Of a DNA stretch of 64,000 nt, positions 25,861-38,827 are shown one piece after another. The notes beneath the pieces are model-generated. The model was not told the DNA's origin. It made no database searches and saw nothing but the letters and a program-made list of their open reading frames with translations. Origin of the DNA: DATAEY01 sp038199035. GTDB taxonomy: Bacteria; Actinomycetota; Thermoleophilia; Solirubrobacterales; Solirubrobacteraceae. A program made the position numbers and the translations under genes. Every line of letters begins with the position of its first letter. The stretch's first letter is position 1. The DNA is taken from positions 35,615 through 99,614 of the forward strand of contig JBBPZM010000071.1 in the NCBI GenBank assembly GCA_038199035.1, read 5' to 3'.

Positions 25861-26997
25861 CTACGCAGGCTCTCGCCCGGGCGACGGGGACTCGCGGCGG
25901 TTGCGCTGGTCGATCAGCTCGCTGATGATGACTTGAATCGATCCGGCGACGGGGATGGCCGCCAGGGCACCGAGGATGCCGGCGACTTCCGCGCCCAGGA
26001 TGATCGCTATCAAGACCGCGAGGGCGGAGAGCTTCAGGGCGCGTCCGTAGATGAGCGGGCGCAGGGTGTGTCCCTCGATCGTGTGGTAGAGGAGCATCAG
26101 GGCGAACACCACGACCGCCGCCACCGGGCTGACGGTGAGCGCAACCAGGCTCAGCAGCACCGTCACGACCGCCGGGCCGATGTACGGGATCAGCTCGATG
26201 ATCGCCGTGAACAGCCCCAGCGGGATGGCGTAGGGCACTCCGACGATCAGCAGGATGATCGTGGCGACGACTCCGGCCAGGAAGCTCGCCAGCAGGTTGC
26301 CGGTCACGAAGCCGCTCACCGACCTGTAGACCCCGGCGCCGATGCGCTCGGTCGGGCCGCGATGACGCTCCGGGATCAGAGCGGTGATGCGCCGGCGCCA
26401 CTCCGGACCCTCGAGCAGCATGAACAGCGTCAAGAAGGCGATGACGACGAAACCGCCGAGCGTTGTGGCCACACCCTTGGCGATCCCCAGCGCCGGGGTG
26501 GCTGCCCCCGGGAGCCCACCGGAGCCAGGCTGCGATGTCGCCTTGCGCACCTGTTCGACAACGTGGTACTTGCGCTCGAGGAAGCCGAACGGCCCTCGGC
26601 CCTTGGTTAGCTCCTGCACGAGGCCCGGAAGCGCGTCGACGAAGTGCGAGATCTGGGTGACCAACGGCGGGATGAACACCAGGATCAGCAGCCCGAAGAC
26701 GATCAGGGCGAGCACGTAGACCGTGGCGACCGCGAGGCCGCGGCCCAGCCGGTGACGCTGGAAGAACTCGACGGCCGGGTTCAGCGCGAGCGCCAGGAAC
26801 AGCGCGATGGCGATCACCGTGAGGCCCTGCTGCGCCAAGAGGATGAACCCGAGCGCGGCCGCCACGGCCAGCACGATCGCCAGCCCGGCCAGGACCGTGC
26901 GAGGGCGAAACGTCACCACGCGCTCCTTGCCGGGTCCCGGAACGTCGCTGGGCTGACCGTCCCCAGACGGGGGCATCTTCACGGTGGGTATCGACAC
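25861..26997 (-). CDS. AI-2E family (PerM/TqsA-like) membrane transporter
   Basis: 378-aa membrane protein. Pairs of N-terminal helices (about 35-80), a third near 88-110, a cytoplasmic stretch, and C-terminal helices containing GVPYAIPLGLFTAIIELIPYIGP, the signature loop of the AI-2E/UPF0118 family. Substrates of the family differ (quorum signals, ions), so none is given. GTG 26997 has AAGGA 9-10 nt upstream. The DNA here looks a little less GC-rich than its neighbours. Confidence 0.85.
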   Translation of the reverse strand: MSIPTVKMPPSGDGQPSDVPGPGKERVVTFRPRTVLAGLAIVLAVAAALGFILLAQQGLTVIAIALFLALALNPAVEFFQRHRLGRGLAVATVYVLALIVFGLLILVFIPPLVTQISHFVDALPGLVQELTKGRGPFGFLERKYHVVEQVRKATSQPGSGGLPGAATPALGIAKGVATTLGGFVVIAFLTLFMLLEGPEWRRRITALIPERHRGPTERIGAGVYRSVSGFVTGNLLASFLAGVVATIILLIVGVPYAIPLGLFTAIIELIPYIGPAVVTVLLSLVALTVSPVAAVVVFALMLLYHTIEGHTLRPLIYGRALKLSALAVLIAIILGAEVAGILGALAAIPVAGSIQVIISELIDQRNRRESPSPGREPA

Positions 26998-27129
26998 GCG
27001 CGGTTTTTCCTTTCAGTGACGGGCGCGATCGTTCGGCACGCCGGATGTGGGGGTTACTTCCTCTTGCCGCCAGCAAGCAGTATCGCTTCGCTCACGCCGC
27101 GCCGTGAGCTCATGCCCGAGCAGGGGCAG

Positions 27130-30666
<3,537 letters not shown>

Positions 30667-30766
30667 CGGGGGTGGTGATGGTAGGCGCCGGGGCGGATGT
30701 CCAGGGGGCCTTGCCCGCTGGCAGCGGACTTTGCCGGGCCCGGGCTCGAGGCTCGGCGCGCCGGGC

Positions 30767-32512
30767 TCAGGCGGGCATCGCGCCGGCGGGCGCCTGAGCC
30801 CACTGAGCCCAGCGGGCCAGTAGCGCCACCGCCCTCAGGTCACCGCGGATCGCCGGCTTGTCGGCGGGCGGGTCGGGGCGGTGAGATGACGGCGGCCGCG
30901 GCTCGGCCAGCGCGTCTGCCAGGGCGGCGGGGCTCAGGCGCACCGAGGCCCGCGCTTGGTCTCGCGCAGTGGCGGCGGTGAGGAGCGGGCGGGCCCCGTC
31001 ATCGACGGCGATCCGCCAGCTGTCGCCTCGCCGACCGGTGACCTCGTAGTCGACCGCGAAGCGGTGGCCGAGCGTCCAGCGCGGGTCCATCAGGCAGGTC
31101 AGCGCGCGACAGGCCAGCCGCGGATCGACCCAGACCCCGGCGCGGGCCAGCGTTCCCAGGTCCATGGGCACGGGCGGGAGGGCCCGCAGTGCCCGCGCGG
31201 GGCGGCGGGTGGCCTCGACGCGCGCGAGCCCGTGGCGGCGCAGGCGTCGCGAGCCGCCCTGGGCGAGCAGCTCGACGAGCGAGGCCGCGTCGAGCTCGAG
31301 GCGGAAGTCGACCTCGGCCGCCGGCCTAGCCGCCGATATCGGACTTACCGTCCCGCGTCCCGCGGCGAGCCGGACGGCGTGGACCTCGCCTCCCTCGACC
31401 ATCACGTCGTAGTCGAGGTCGCGTCCGGTGGCGAGGGCCTGCCCGGCGAGCAGGCCGACCAGGAGGCGGCGGGACTCCTGGGCGTCCTCGCGGGCCATGA
31501 CGCGCGCGGCCCGGGCCAGCCACGGACCGTCGGCCTTGCGGCCGGACGCGGAGGCCAGGGCGTCCGCGCGGCGCCGCGCCCGCTCGCCGGCGGTCTCGGC
31601 CGCCGTCCGGGCGCGACGCTCATCCCCCAGGTCGCGCGAGAGCTGAGCGAGCCGCGCCTCGAAGCCGCGCTCGAGCGCGTTGCGAGCCGTCCGCTCGCGT
31701 TCGACCTGCACCTCGAGCTGGCGAGCGTGCCAGCGCTCCCGCCGCAGCTCGGCCTCGCCGCGCTGACGGGCGGCTCGCTCGGCCTCGAGCTCCTCGGCTG
31801 TCCGCGTCGAGGCGGCGCGCGCCTCGGCGATCCCCCGCTCCGCCTGCTCGAGCGCCGTGCCGGCGCTGGTCACGAGGTCGCGCAGCGCCGGGTCGCCGCC
31901 GCGGGGACCCGTGGCCGACGCCCGCTCCAGCGCGGCTTCCACGGAGAGGCGCCGGGCGCGCTCGGCCTCCAGCTCACCCCTCAGCTCCCCGGCCTCGCCC
32001 TCGACCTCTTCGAAGCGCGCGCGAGCGGCCGCGACGGTCTCCCGCGCCGCGGACAGGCCGCGCTGCGCGCCGTCCAGCAGGACGTCGCGTTGGGCGGCCT
32101 CGCGCTCGGCCCGCTCCTCGGCTTCCTGGATCTGCCGGCGCGCGTCCTCCAGCGCCTCCTCGCGGGTGTGACGCTCGACGTAGATGCGCTGCACGGCGTC
32201 CGAGAGCGCCCGCTCGCGATGCTCGAGCGCTGCCTCGGCCTCCGATCGCTCCGCCGCTACCCGGCCGAGTCGGTCCTCGAGCTCGGCCAGGCGGGCGGAC
32301 ATCGCCACCAGCGCCTGCTCGGCCTGGGCAAGCTGCTCGACGGTGGCCTGCTCGGCCAGCTCCGCCCGACGCGCCCGGCGCTCGGCCATGACCGCGGGGT
32401 CGACGACCTGGCCGGGGGGCGGGTCGCGCTCGGCCGAGCCGTCGCCCCCACCCGGTTGGCCGGAGGCCTGCGACGCGTCGGCCATGCCCCCACTGGGCGG
32501 ATCGAGCGCCAT
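30767..32512 (-). CDS. coiled-coil protein with two SCP2-like C-terminal domains
   Basis: About 581 aa from ATG 32512. After a Gly/Asp-rich start, residues about 50-320 are an almost unbroken Ala/Glu/Arg-rich coiled coil. The C-terminal third seems to hold two SCP2-type (sterol-carrier) modules: DYDVMVEGGEVHAVRLAAG..AEVDFRLELDAASLVELLAQG, then RFAVDYEVTGRRGDSWRIAVDDG..ASVRLSPAALADAL. The SCP2 likeness is by pattern only. No membrane segment is seen. The gene sits directly upstream of dnaE on the same strand. A cytoplasmic scaffold that binds a hydrophobic ligand is a possible reading; function unknown. Confidence 0.7.
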   Translation of the reverse strand: MALDPPSGGMADASQASGQPGGGDGSAERDPPPGQVVDPAVMAERRARRAELAEQATVEQLAQAEQALVAMSARLAELEDRLGRVAAERSEAEAALEHRERALSDAVQRIYVERHTREEALEDARRQIQEAEERAEREAAQRDVLLDGAQRGLSAARETVAAARARFEEVEGEAGELRGELEAERARRLSVEAALERASATGPRGGDPALRDLVTSAGTALEQAERGIAEARAASTRTAEELEAERAARQRGEAELRRERWHARQLEVQVERERTARNALERGFEARLAQLSRDLGDERRARTAAETAGERARRRADALASASGRKADGPWLARAARVMAREDAQESRRLLVGLLAGQALATGRDLDYDVMVEGGEVHAVRLAAGRGTVSPISAARPAAEVDFRLELDAASLVELLAQGGSRRLRRHGLARVEATRRPARALRALPPVPMDLGTLARAGVWVDPRLACRALTCLMDPRWTLGHRFAVDYEVTGRRGDSWRIAVDDGARPLLTAATARDQARASVRLSPAALADALAEPRPPSSHRPDPPADKPAIRGDLRAVALLARWAQWAQAPAGAMPA

Positions 32513-32604
32513 GTGAGCCAGCGTAGAAGCGCCGGCGGACGGCGCCGCGGAGCCGGCTGGCACCCCTGACCGCCAGTTATGGGATCGCGATTGCCGGAGG
32601 GGTG

Positions 32605-32778
32605 CTAGGAGCTGCTGCTCACAGCCCGGCGGCCGGCGACCAGAAGGCCGGCGATCACCAGGGCGACCGCCCCGCCGGCCGCGATCTTGCGCGGCGCGTC
32701 GCCGTAGCGCCGGTGCAGGTACCACTTGGCGCCCTTCCAGACGACGAAGCCCAGGACCTGGTAGCCGGTGCGGTTCAC
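32605..32778 (-). CDS. small membrane protein (57 aa)
   Basis: Short gene with a GTG start at 32778. An aromatic N-terminal half (YQVLGFVVWKGAKWYLHRRYG) is followed by one hydrophobic helix (AAGGAVALVIAGLLVAG) and a basic/Ser tail. It lies 52 bp downstream of argG on the same strand and may ride on its transcript. No clear ribosome-binding site. Family not recognised; supported mainly by its protein-like composition. Confidence 0.5.
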   Translation of the reverse strand: MNRTGYQVLGFVVWKGAKWYLHRRYGDAPRKIAAGGAVALVIAGLLVAGRRAVSSSS

Positions 32779-32830
32779 GCCGTCAGCCTGCTCGCAGCGG
32801 TCGGCGTCCAAACCTCCATCTGCCGCGTCG

Positions 32831-34162
32831 TCAGTCGCCGCTTGGGGCGGTGCCCAGCGACTCGGGCCCCGCCCCGGGCTCCGACGGACGGGGCTGGGCC
32901 TCGCCGTGACGCAGGCGGTGGGCCATACGCGACTGAAGCGACCACAGCTCGATGAACCCCGGCGAGGCGTGCTGGGAGAACAGGCCGCCGGACTCGTCGA
33001 ACCCCGCCAGGGCACGGTCGTAGACGGCGTTGGGCGACTCGCGCCGTACCACTCGCACCGATCCCTTGAACAGGCGCATTGTGATCGTGCCGGTGACCTG
33101 GCGGTTGACGCTCTCGGTGTAGGCCTCGATGTCCTCGCGCAGCGGCTCCCACCACAGCCCGGCGTAGACGAGGTAGGCCCACTGGCGGTCGAGCGCCGGC
33201 TTGAACTGGTTCTGGTGGATCGTGCAGACCAGCTTCTCGAGCTCCTGGTGGGCGGGCAGCAGGATCGCCGCCGCCGGGACCTCGTAGATGTCGCGGACCT
33301 TGAGGCCGACGATCCGGTCCTCGATGTGGTCGACGATGCCCGCGCCGTGGCGGGCGCCCACCGCGGCGGCGCGCTCCAGCAGGGCCACGGGCTCGAGGCG
33401 CTCGCCGTCGAGCGCGACCGGCACGCCCTGCTCGAAGGTGATCGCCAGGTCCTGCGGCTCGTCGGGCGCGTCCTGGGGACGGGTGACCAGCTGGAAGACG
33501 TCGTCGTCGGGGGCGTGGTCGAGGTCCTCGATCCAGCGCCCTTCGCTCGAGCGCCCCCACAGGTTGTCGTCGATCGAGTACGGCGTGACCTCGGTCCCTC
33601 CCTTGACGGGAATCCCGTGCTCGCGCGCGTAGGCGATCTCCTCCTCGCGCCCCATCCGCCACTCGCGCACCGGCGCGATGACCTTGAGCTCGGGAGCCAG
33701 GGTGGCGATCGTGGCCTCGATGCGCACCTGGTCGTTGCCCTTGCCCGTGCACCCATGGGCGATCGTGTCGCAGCCGGTCTGGCGCGCGTGATCGACCGCC
33801 AGCTTGGCGATCAGCGGTCGCCCCAGGGCGGTGAACAGCGGATAGCCGCCGCCGTAGAGCGCGTTGGCCTTGATGGCGGGAAGGACGTAGTCGCGGGCGA
33901 ACTCCTCGCCCGCGTCGTGGACGCGGCAGTCGACCGCCCCGAGGTCGAGCGCCTTGCCGCGCACGACATCCCAGTCCTCGCCCGGCTGGCCGAGGTCGAC
34001 GGAGAGGGCCACGACCTCCGCCCCCTCGTAGCGCTCCTGGATCCACTTGAGCATGACGCTGGTGTCGAGCCCCCCGGAGTAGAGGAGCAGGACGCGGTGG
34101 ACCTCGGCGGGGTCGGCCTCGTAGGAGGCGGTGCGGGGGGCGGGCTGGTCGGCGGCGCTCAC
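32831..34162 (-). CDS. argG: argininosuccinate synthase
   Basis: ATP-dependent joining of citrulline and aspartate, the penultimate step of arginine synthesis. 443 aa. N-type pyrophosphatase loop LLLYSGGLDTSVMLKW, then GCDTIAHGCTGKGNDQVRIE, EWRMGREEEI, PYSIDDNLWGRSSEGRWIED and VCTIHQNQFKPALDRQWAYLVYAGLW. The last ~35 residues are Pro/Gly/Glu-rich and nonconserved. argC-J-B-D lies 1.2 kb upstream on the same strand; argF, argH and argR are not visible here. Confidence 0.96.
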   Translation of the reverse strand: MSAADQPAPRTASYEADPAEVHRVLLLYSGGLDTSVMLKWIQERYEGAEVVALSVDLGQPGEDWDVVRGKALDLGAVDCRVHDAGEEFARDYVLPAIKANALYGGGYPLFTALGRPLIAKLAVDHARQTGCDTIAHGCTGKGNDQVRIEATIATLAPELKVIAPVREWRMGREEEIAYAREHGIPVKGGTEVTPYSIDDNLWGRSSEGRWIEDLDHAPDDDVFQLVTRPQDAPDEPQDLAITFEQGVPVALDGERLEPVALLERAAAVGARHGAGIVDHIEDRIVGLKVRDIYEVPAAAILLPAHQELEKLVCTIHQNQFKPALDRQWAYLVYAGLWWEPLREDIEAYTESVNRQVTGTITMRLFKGSVRVVRRESPNAVYDRALAGFDESGGLFSQHASPGFIELWSLQSRMAHRLRHGEAQPRPSEPGAGPESLGTAPSGD

Positions 34163-34297
34163 GGCCGCGGCAGCCTATCGGCGGCGACTCCCCGCGCCGC
34201 GCTCTGGTCCTTGTGCCGACCGGAAGCGGGATCCGAGACGTGGGGCAGCGCAGCCGGACGAGCGCTGTGCCGGGCCGGCAAGCGCGGCAGAACCGCG

Positions 34298-34567
34298 TCA
34301 GGCCTGGCCGACGACCTCCCGGACCTCGACGTCATCGAAGCTGACGGCGTCGCTTGCGCGTCCACCGGACTGGGTGTGCTCCGCCGCGGACTGCGCGGCC
34401 TCCTCAGACTCGAAGACGATCATCGACGAGCCGCGGTCGTCCTTCCTCGTCCAGTAGCCGTTCACGAACCCGGGTGCCTGGGAGACCTGCGGGATCACCT
34501 GATCTTGCAACATCGCCTGGGCGGCTTGCGCCTCGTGGATGGTGACGGTCACGACCAGTGCGTGCAT
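34298..34567 (-). CDS. dimeric alpha/beta-barrel (ABM-like) protein
   Basis: 89 aa. A ferredoxin-like alpha/beta pattern is visible: HALVVTVTIH, a helix with MLQDQVIPQVSQAPGFVNGYW, strand MIVFESEEAAQSAAEH, final strand VSFDDVEVREVV. This resembles the ABM/EthD-type small proteins that act as monooxygenases or binding proteins. GGGGGAG at 4-5 nt before the ATG marks the start well. Single gene between argG and the cyclase gene. Confidence 0.75.
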   Translation of the reverse strand: MHALVVTVTIHEAQAAQAMLQDQVIPQVSQAPGFVNGYWTRKDDRGSSMIVFESEEAAQSAAEHTQSGGRASDAVSFDDVEVREVVGQA

Positions 34568-34633
34568 GACGCTCCCCCTTCGTCGCTTGCGCGAGAGAGC
34601 CTAACGGGCTGCGGGGGCGCGGCGGGAGAGCCG

Positions 34634-35392
34634 CTACGGCACGATCCCCACCACCCGCGCCGGCGCTGCGCTGGCGCCCACGATCCGCAGCGGGAAGCAG
34701 GCGACCTGGAAGCCGGTGGGTGGAAGTGCCGCGAGGTTGCACAGGCGCTCGATCTGCGAGTAGGCGAGGTCGGCCTGGTGGGCGGCCCAGAAGACGCCCG
34801 CATGCCCAATGCGAAGCGCCTCCTCGGCCTGGAGGTGCAGCGGCGCGTCCCAGCCCCAGGCGTCGATGCCCATCACGCGCACGCCGCGCTCGTAGAGCCA
34901 GCGCGTCGCGTCGGCGGTCACGCCCGGGCCGAGCGCCATGTAGCCCGGGTCGCCGTAGCGAGCGTCGCGGCCGGTGCGCACGAGCACGATGTCGCGCGGT
35001 TGCAACTCGTGCCCGGCGGCGGCCAGACCGGCCTCCATCTCCTTCGCGGTGACCGGGTCGCCGTCGGCCTTGGCGGTGGCGTCGACGACCACGCCGGGGG
35101 CCAAAAACCACTCGAGCGGCAGCTCGTCGATGGTCTGGGCGCGGCGCCCCTCGACCGTCGAGTTGTAGTGCCAGGGGGCGTCGACGTGGGTGGAGTTGTG
35201 GGTGCCGAAGCGCAGGAACGTTTCAACCGCCCAGCCCTCGCGGTCGCGGAGCAGCTCGGGGGCCACGCCGAGCATCTGCTCGATCGTGCGAGCACCCTCC
35301 GCGTGGTCGGAGAACTCGATCTCGGTCCGCAGCAGGTCGGGCACGTCGGGCGCGTCGCCGCGGATCGGGGCCGAGAGGTCGACGAGCCCCAC
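34634..35392 (-). CDS. cyclase-family (kynurenine-formamidase-like) metal hydrolase
   Basis: 252 aa from GTG 35392, which has TGAGGT overlapping the end of argD at 5-6 nt. The motif FGTHNSTHVDAPWHY carries the HxxxHxD metal-binding set of the cyclase family (PF04199), whose members hydrolyse formamides, imides or isatin. MGIDAWGWD and GHAGVFWAAH are further family-like stretches. Lying 8 bp after the argD stop it is co-transcribed with the arginine genes, but its substrate is not known. Confidence 0.85.
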   Translation of the reverse strand: MGLVDLSAPIRGDAPDVPDLLRTEIEFSDHAEGARTIEQMLGVAPELLRDREGWAVETFLRFGTHNSTHVDAPWHYNSTVEGRRAQTIDELPLEWFLAPGVVVDATAKADGDPVTAKEMEAGLAAAGHELQPRDIVLVRTGRDARYGDPGYMALGPGVTADATRWLYERGVRVMGIDAWGWDAPLHLQAEEALRIGHAGVFWAAHQADLAYSQIERLCNLAALPPTGFQVACFPLRIVGASAAPARVVGIVP

Positions 35393-35400
35393 CGTTGACC

Positions 35401-36609
35401 TCAGGTCCGCGGTTGGCGCAGCAGCGACCCCAGCCGCGTCAGCGCGTCGTCGATTTCGGCCTCCCCCACCACCAGCGGCGGGAGGAAGCGCACGGTGGTC
35501 GGGCCGGTGGCGTTGAGCACGAGGCGCTTCTCGAGCAGCGCGCGACGCACCAGGCCGGGGGCGTCGTCGAGCTCGATGGCCAGCATCAGCCCGCGACCAC
35601 GCACCTCGCGCACCCCGGGCAGCTCGCGCAGCCCCTCGGCCAGACGCGAGCCCAGCTCGACCACCCGGGCCAGCCGCGCCCGGTGGTCGATCACGTCGAG
35701 CGCGGCCAGCGCCGCGGCGGCCACCACCGGGCCGCCGGCGAAGGTCGAGCCGTGGTCGCCCGGGCCCAGGACGTCGGCCAGTCGCGGGCCGGTGACCAGC
35801 GCTCCGATGGGGAAGCCACCGCCCAGCGCCTTGGCCAGCGTCATGGCGTCGGGCACCACGCCGGTCTGCTCGTAGGCCCACAGCGTCCCCGTGCGGCCCA
35901 TGCCGCACTGGATCTCGTCGAAGACCAGCGCCGCCCCGCTGCGGTCGCACGCCGCCCGTGCGGTTTCGAGCAGCTCGTCGGGCAGCACGTGGATGCCGGT
36001 CTCCCCCTGCACGGGTTCGAGCAGCACCGCCGCCGTGCGCTCGCCCACCGCGGCGTCGAGCGCGGCCGGGTCCTTGGGCACGACGACGAAGCCGGGGACC
36101 AGCGGCGCGAAGGGGGCCTGCTTGGACTCCTGCGGCGTGGCCGACAGCGCCCCGTACGTCCTCCCGTGGAAGGCGCCCTCGACCACCACCACCTCTCCCC
36201 CGGGCCGGGCCTTGCGCACGAGCTTGATCGCCGCCTCAACGGCCTCGGCCCCGGAGTTCGAGAAGAACACCTTCCCCCCCAGCGAGCGGCGCGACAGGCG
36301 CTGGGCCAGGCGCATGGCGGGCTCGGTGTAGAAGAGGTTGGTGACGTGCGTCAGGCGGGCGGCCTGCTCGCTCACCGCGGCGACCACGTCGGGATGGCAG
36401 TGGCCGACGCTGGTCACCGAGACGCCGGCCAGGAAGTCGAGGTACTCGAGGCCGGCGTCGTCCCACAGGCGACAGCCCTCGCCGCGGACGAAGACCACGG
36501 GCGCGCGCGCGTAGGTGGGGATCATGGCCTCGCGCTCGATGGCCTGGAGCTCGGCCAGGGTCGCCGGCCGGCGCTCGCCTTGGAGGACGTCGGGCTGAGC
36601 GCGGCTCAC
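35401..36609 (-). CDS. argD: acetylornithine aminotransferase
   Basis: Class III PLP aminotransferase converting N-acetylglutamate semialdehyde to N-acetylornithine. 402 aa. FFSNSGAEAVEAAIKL, GAFHGRTYGALSAT, the cofactor Asp in LVFDEIQCGMGRTG, and LAKALGGGFPIGAL with the PLP Lys. GTG start overlaps the argB stop (GTGA). Confidence 0.95.
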   Translation of the reverse strand: MSRAQPDVLQGERRPATLAELQAIEREAMIPTYARAPVVFVRGEGCRLWDDAGLEYLDFLAGVSVTSVGHCHPDVVAAVSEQAARLTHVTNLFYTEPAMRLAQRLSRRSLGGKVFFSNSGAEAVEAAIKLVRKARPGGEVVVVEGAFHGRTYGALSATPQESKQAPFAPLVPGFVVVPKDPAALDAAVGERTAAVLLEPVQGETGIHVLPDELLETARAACDRSGAALVFDEIQCGMGRTGTLWAYEQTGVVPDAMTLAKALGGGFPIGALVTGPRLADVLGPGDHGSTFAGGPVVAAAALAALDVIDHRARLARVVELGSRLAEGLRELPGVREVRGRGLMLAIELDDAPGLVRRALLEKRLVLNATGPTTVRFLPPLVVGEAEIDDALTRLGSLLRQPRT

Positions 36610-37466
36610 GCCACCTCACCGCCCCCTGGCTCGATCTTGGTCCCGATCCCCGCGTCGGTGAAGAGCTCGAGCAGCAGCGAGTGGGGCACGCGCCCGTCGA
36701 CGATGTGGGCGAAGGACACCCCGGCCTGGATCGCCGCCACGCAGGCGGCGAGCTTGGGGCGCATCCCGCCGGTGACGCCGGTCAATGCGCTCGCCACGTC
36801 CTCCGCCGCGGCCTGGGAGACCAGGCTCGCCGGGTCGGCGGGGTCGGCCAGCCAGCCCGCGACGTCGGTGAGGTAGATGAGCTTGTGCGCGCCCATGGCG
36901 CCGGCGACGGCGCCCGCGGCCTCGTCGGCGTTGACGTTGTGGGAGTGGCCGTCGCGGTCGGCGCCGACCGAAGCGATGACCGGGATGTAGTCGACGGCCA
37001 CGTGGTTGAGCACGTCGACGTCGACGCGCTCGACGCGCCCCACGAAGCCGATGTCGCGACCCCCGGGCGCGGCCTGACGCTCGACGCGGAATAGCAGCCC
37101 GTCGTCGCCGCACAGCCCGACCGCCGGCTGGCCGTGGCGGCCCAGCCGCAGCACGATGTCCTTGTTGACCTTGCCGACCAGGACCATCTTCACCACCTCG
37201 ACGGTGGCTTCGTCGGACACGCGCAGCCCGTCGACGAACTCCACCGGGAGGCCCAGCCGGTCCATGTAGGAGGTGATATCGGGCCCGCCGCCGTGGACGA
37301 CGATGGGGTTGATCCCCACGTACTTGAGCAGCACGACATCGCGGGCGAAGTCCTCGCGCAGGCGCGGGTCGACCATGGCGGCGCCGCCGTACTTGATGAC
37401 CACGGTCTTGCCGTGGAACTCCCGGATGTAGGGAAGGGCCTCGAGGAGGGTGCCGACGTCTCGCAT
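36606..37466 (-). CDS. argB: acetylglutamate kinase
   Basis: Phosphorylates N-acetylglutamate, second step of the acetylated arginine route and usual point of arginine feedback. 286 aa. Amino-acid-kinase motifs: TVVIKYGGAAMVD, NPIVVHGGGPDIT, GLCGDDG, SVGADRDGHSHNVNADEAAGAVAGAMGAHKLIYLTDVAG and GGMRPKLAACVAAIQAGVSFAHIVDGR. GTGA overlap with argD; 41 bp after argJ. Confidence 0.96.
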   Translation of the reverse strand: MRDVGTLLEALPYIREFHGKTVVIKYGGAAMVDPRLREDFARDVVLLKYVGINPIVVHGGGPDITSYMDRLGLPVEFVDGLRVSDEATVEVVKMVLVGKVNKDIVLRLGRHGQPAVGLCGDDGLLFRVERQAAPGGRDIGFVGRVERVDVDVLNHVAVDYIPVIASVGADRDGHSHNVNADEAAGAVAGAMGAHKLIYLTDVAGWLADPADPASLVSQAAAEDVASALTGVTGGMRPKLAACVAAIQAGVSFAHIVDGRVPHSLLLELFTDAGIGTKIEPGGGEVA

Positions 37467-37507
37467 GTCCGTGGCCTACCGGTTCGTCGGGTCCGCTGGA
37501 CGGACCA

Positions 37508-38827
37508 CTAGGTCGTGTACTCGGCGTTGATCGTCACGTACTCGTGCGAGAGGTCGGAGAAGAACAGCTCGACCTCGGCCCCCTCGCCCGGCAGCCCGAC
37601 GACGTACTCCACCTCGTCGCGCTGGACGGCGGCGGAGAGGACAGCCTCGTCGTAGGGCAGCCCCACGCCGCCCGCGCACACCTGGACTCCTTCAATGGCG
37701 ATGTCGTAGGGCAGCGGGGCGGTGCCGGGGAGGGCCATGCCGATCGACTGGGCGATGCGTCCCCAGTTGGGATCGCCGCCGTGGAGCGCGGCCTTGACCA
37801 GCGGCGAGTTGGCGATCGCCCGGGCCGCGCCCTCCACGTGCAGCTCGTGACCGCCGGACACCACCACCCGCCCGACCCGGCCCGCTCCCTCTCCGTCGGC
37901 GACGACCATGAGGGCCAGCTGCCGCATGACCGCGTCCAAGGCCTCCCCCAGGCGCGCCTCGTCGTCGCCCTCGGGCTCCACCGCCACGCCCGACGCGCCG
38001 CTGGCCATGAGGATCGCCGTGTCGTTGGTCGACAGCTGGCCGTCGACCGAGATGCGCTCGAACGAGCGCTGGAGGGTGACCTCGAGCAGCAGGTCGGCGG
38101 TCTGGGCTGACAGCGCCGCGTCGGTCTGCACGAAGCAGAACATCGTGGCGAAGGCCGGAGAGATCATCCCCGCGCCCTTGGCCTGGGCGCTGAGGGCAAC
38201 ACGGCCGCCGGGCAGCTCGACGTCCAGCGATACGCGCTTGGCGAAGGCGTCGGTGGTGCGGATGGCGTCGGCCAGGTCGGTGTCTCCGTCGGCGTGCAGC
38301 TCGCCCCCCGCCGCGCTCAGTCCGCGGACCACGTCGTCGGCGGCCAGGTGATGGGCGATCCCGCCGGTCGAGGCCACCGCGACCTTCGGCTCGGGAACGC
38401 CGGCGATCATCGCCGCCGCGCCCTGGACCTTGGCGGCGTTGTCGAGCCCACGCTTCCCGGTCGCGCAGTTGGCGCACCCCGAGTTGGCGGCGATGGCGCG
38501 CAGGGCGCCGAGGTCGCAGCGCTCCTGGCACAGCAGCACGGGCGCGGCCAGCACGCCCGACCGGGTGAAGCGGGCAGCGCTCGTCGCGTCCGGCGCGTCG
38601 CAGACCAACAGGCCGAGGTCCCGGGCACCGCTGGGCTTGAGGCCGCAGGCGACCCCGGCGGCGCGGAAACTGCGGGGGAGGCCGGTTGCCTCGCGGACGT
38701 GCCCCGGCGCGTCGACCCAGCGAGAGGTGAAGAAGCCCGCGGACCCGCCAGCGTCCCCTGCCCCGCGGCCCCCTCGCGTCGCATTCTGCGCCGGCCCGGC
38801 TCCACCGGATCCGCCCTGGCCGCTCAC
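37508..38827 (-). CDS. argJ: bifunctional ornithine acetyltransferase/N-acetylglutamate synthase
   Basis: ArgJ moves the acetyl group from N-acetylornithine to glutamate, and bifunctional forms can also use acetyl-CoA. 439 aa. Landmarks are ANSGCANCATG, KGAGMISPAFATMFCFVQTDA with the Thr that is both autocleavage site and nucleophile (in ATM), DGQLSTNDTAILMASG and HGGDPNWGRI. GTG 38827 with GAGGGG 5 nt upstream is the in-frame start; it lies in one copy of a 47-bp duplication. The other copy's GTG (38874), which overlaps the argC stop, is out of frame. The first ~40 residues are Gly-rich and not typical of the family. Confidence 0.93.
   Translation of the reverse strand: MSGQGGSGGAGPAQNATRGGRGAGDAGGSAGFFTSRWVDAPGHVREATGLPRSFRAAGVACGLKPSGARDLGLLVCDAPDATSAARFTRSGVLAAPVLLCQERCDLGALRAIAANSGCANCATGKRGLDNAAKVQGAAAMIAGVPEPKVAVASTGGIAHHLAADDVVRGLSAAGGELHADGDTDLADAIRTTDAFAKRVSLDVELPGGRVALSAQAKGAGMISPAFATMFCFVQTDAALSAQTADLLLEVTLQRSFERISVDGQLSTNDTAILMASGASGVAVEPEGDDEARLGEALDAVMRQLALMVVADGEGAGRVGRVVVSGGHELHVEGAARAIANSPLVKAALHGGDPNWGRIAQSIGMALPGTAPLPYDIAIEGVQVCAGGVGLPYDEAVLSAAVQRDEVEYVVGLPGEGAEVELFFSDLSHEYVTINAEYTT

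Noticed and set aside
37467..37507. ARG-box operator near argJ/argB
   Set aside because: No palindromic AT-rich box of the ArgR type is visible in this short gap or before argC.
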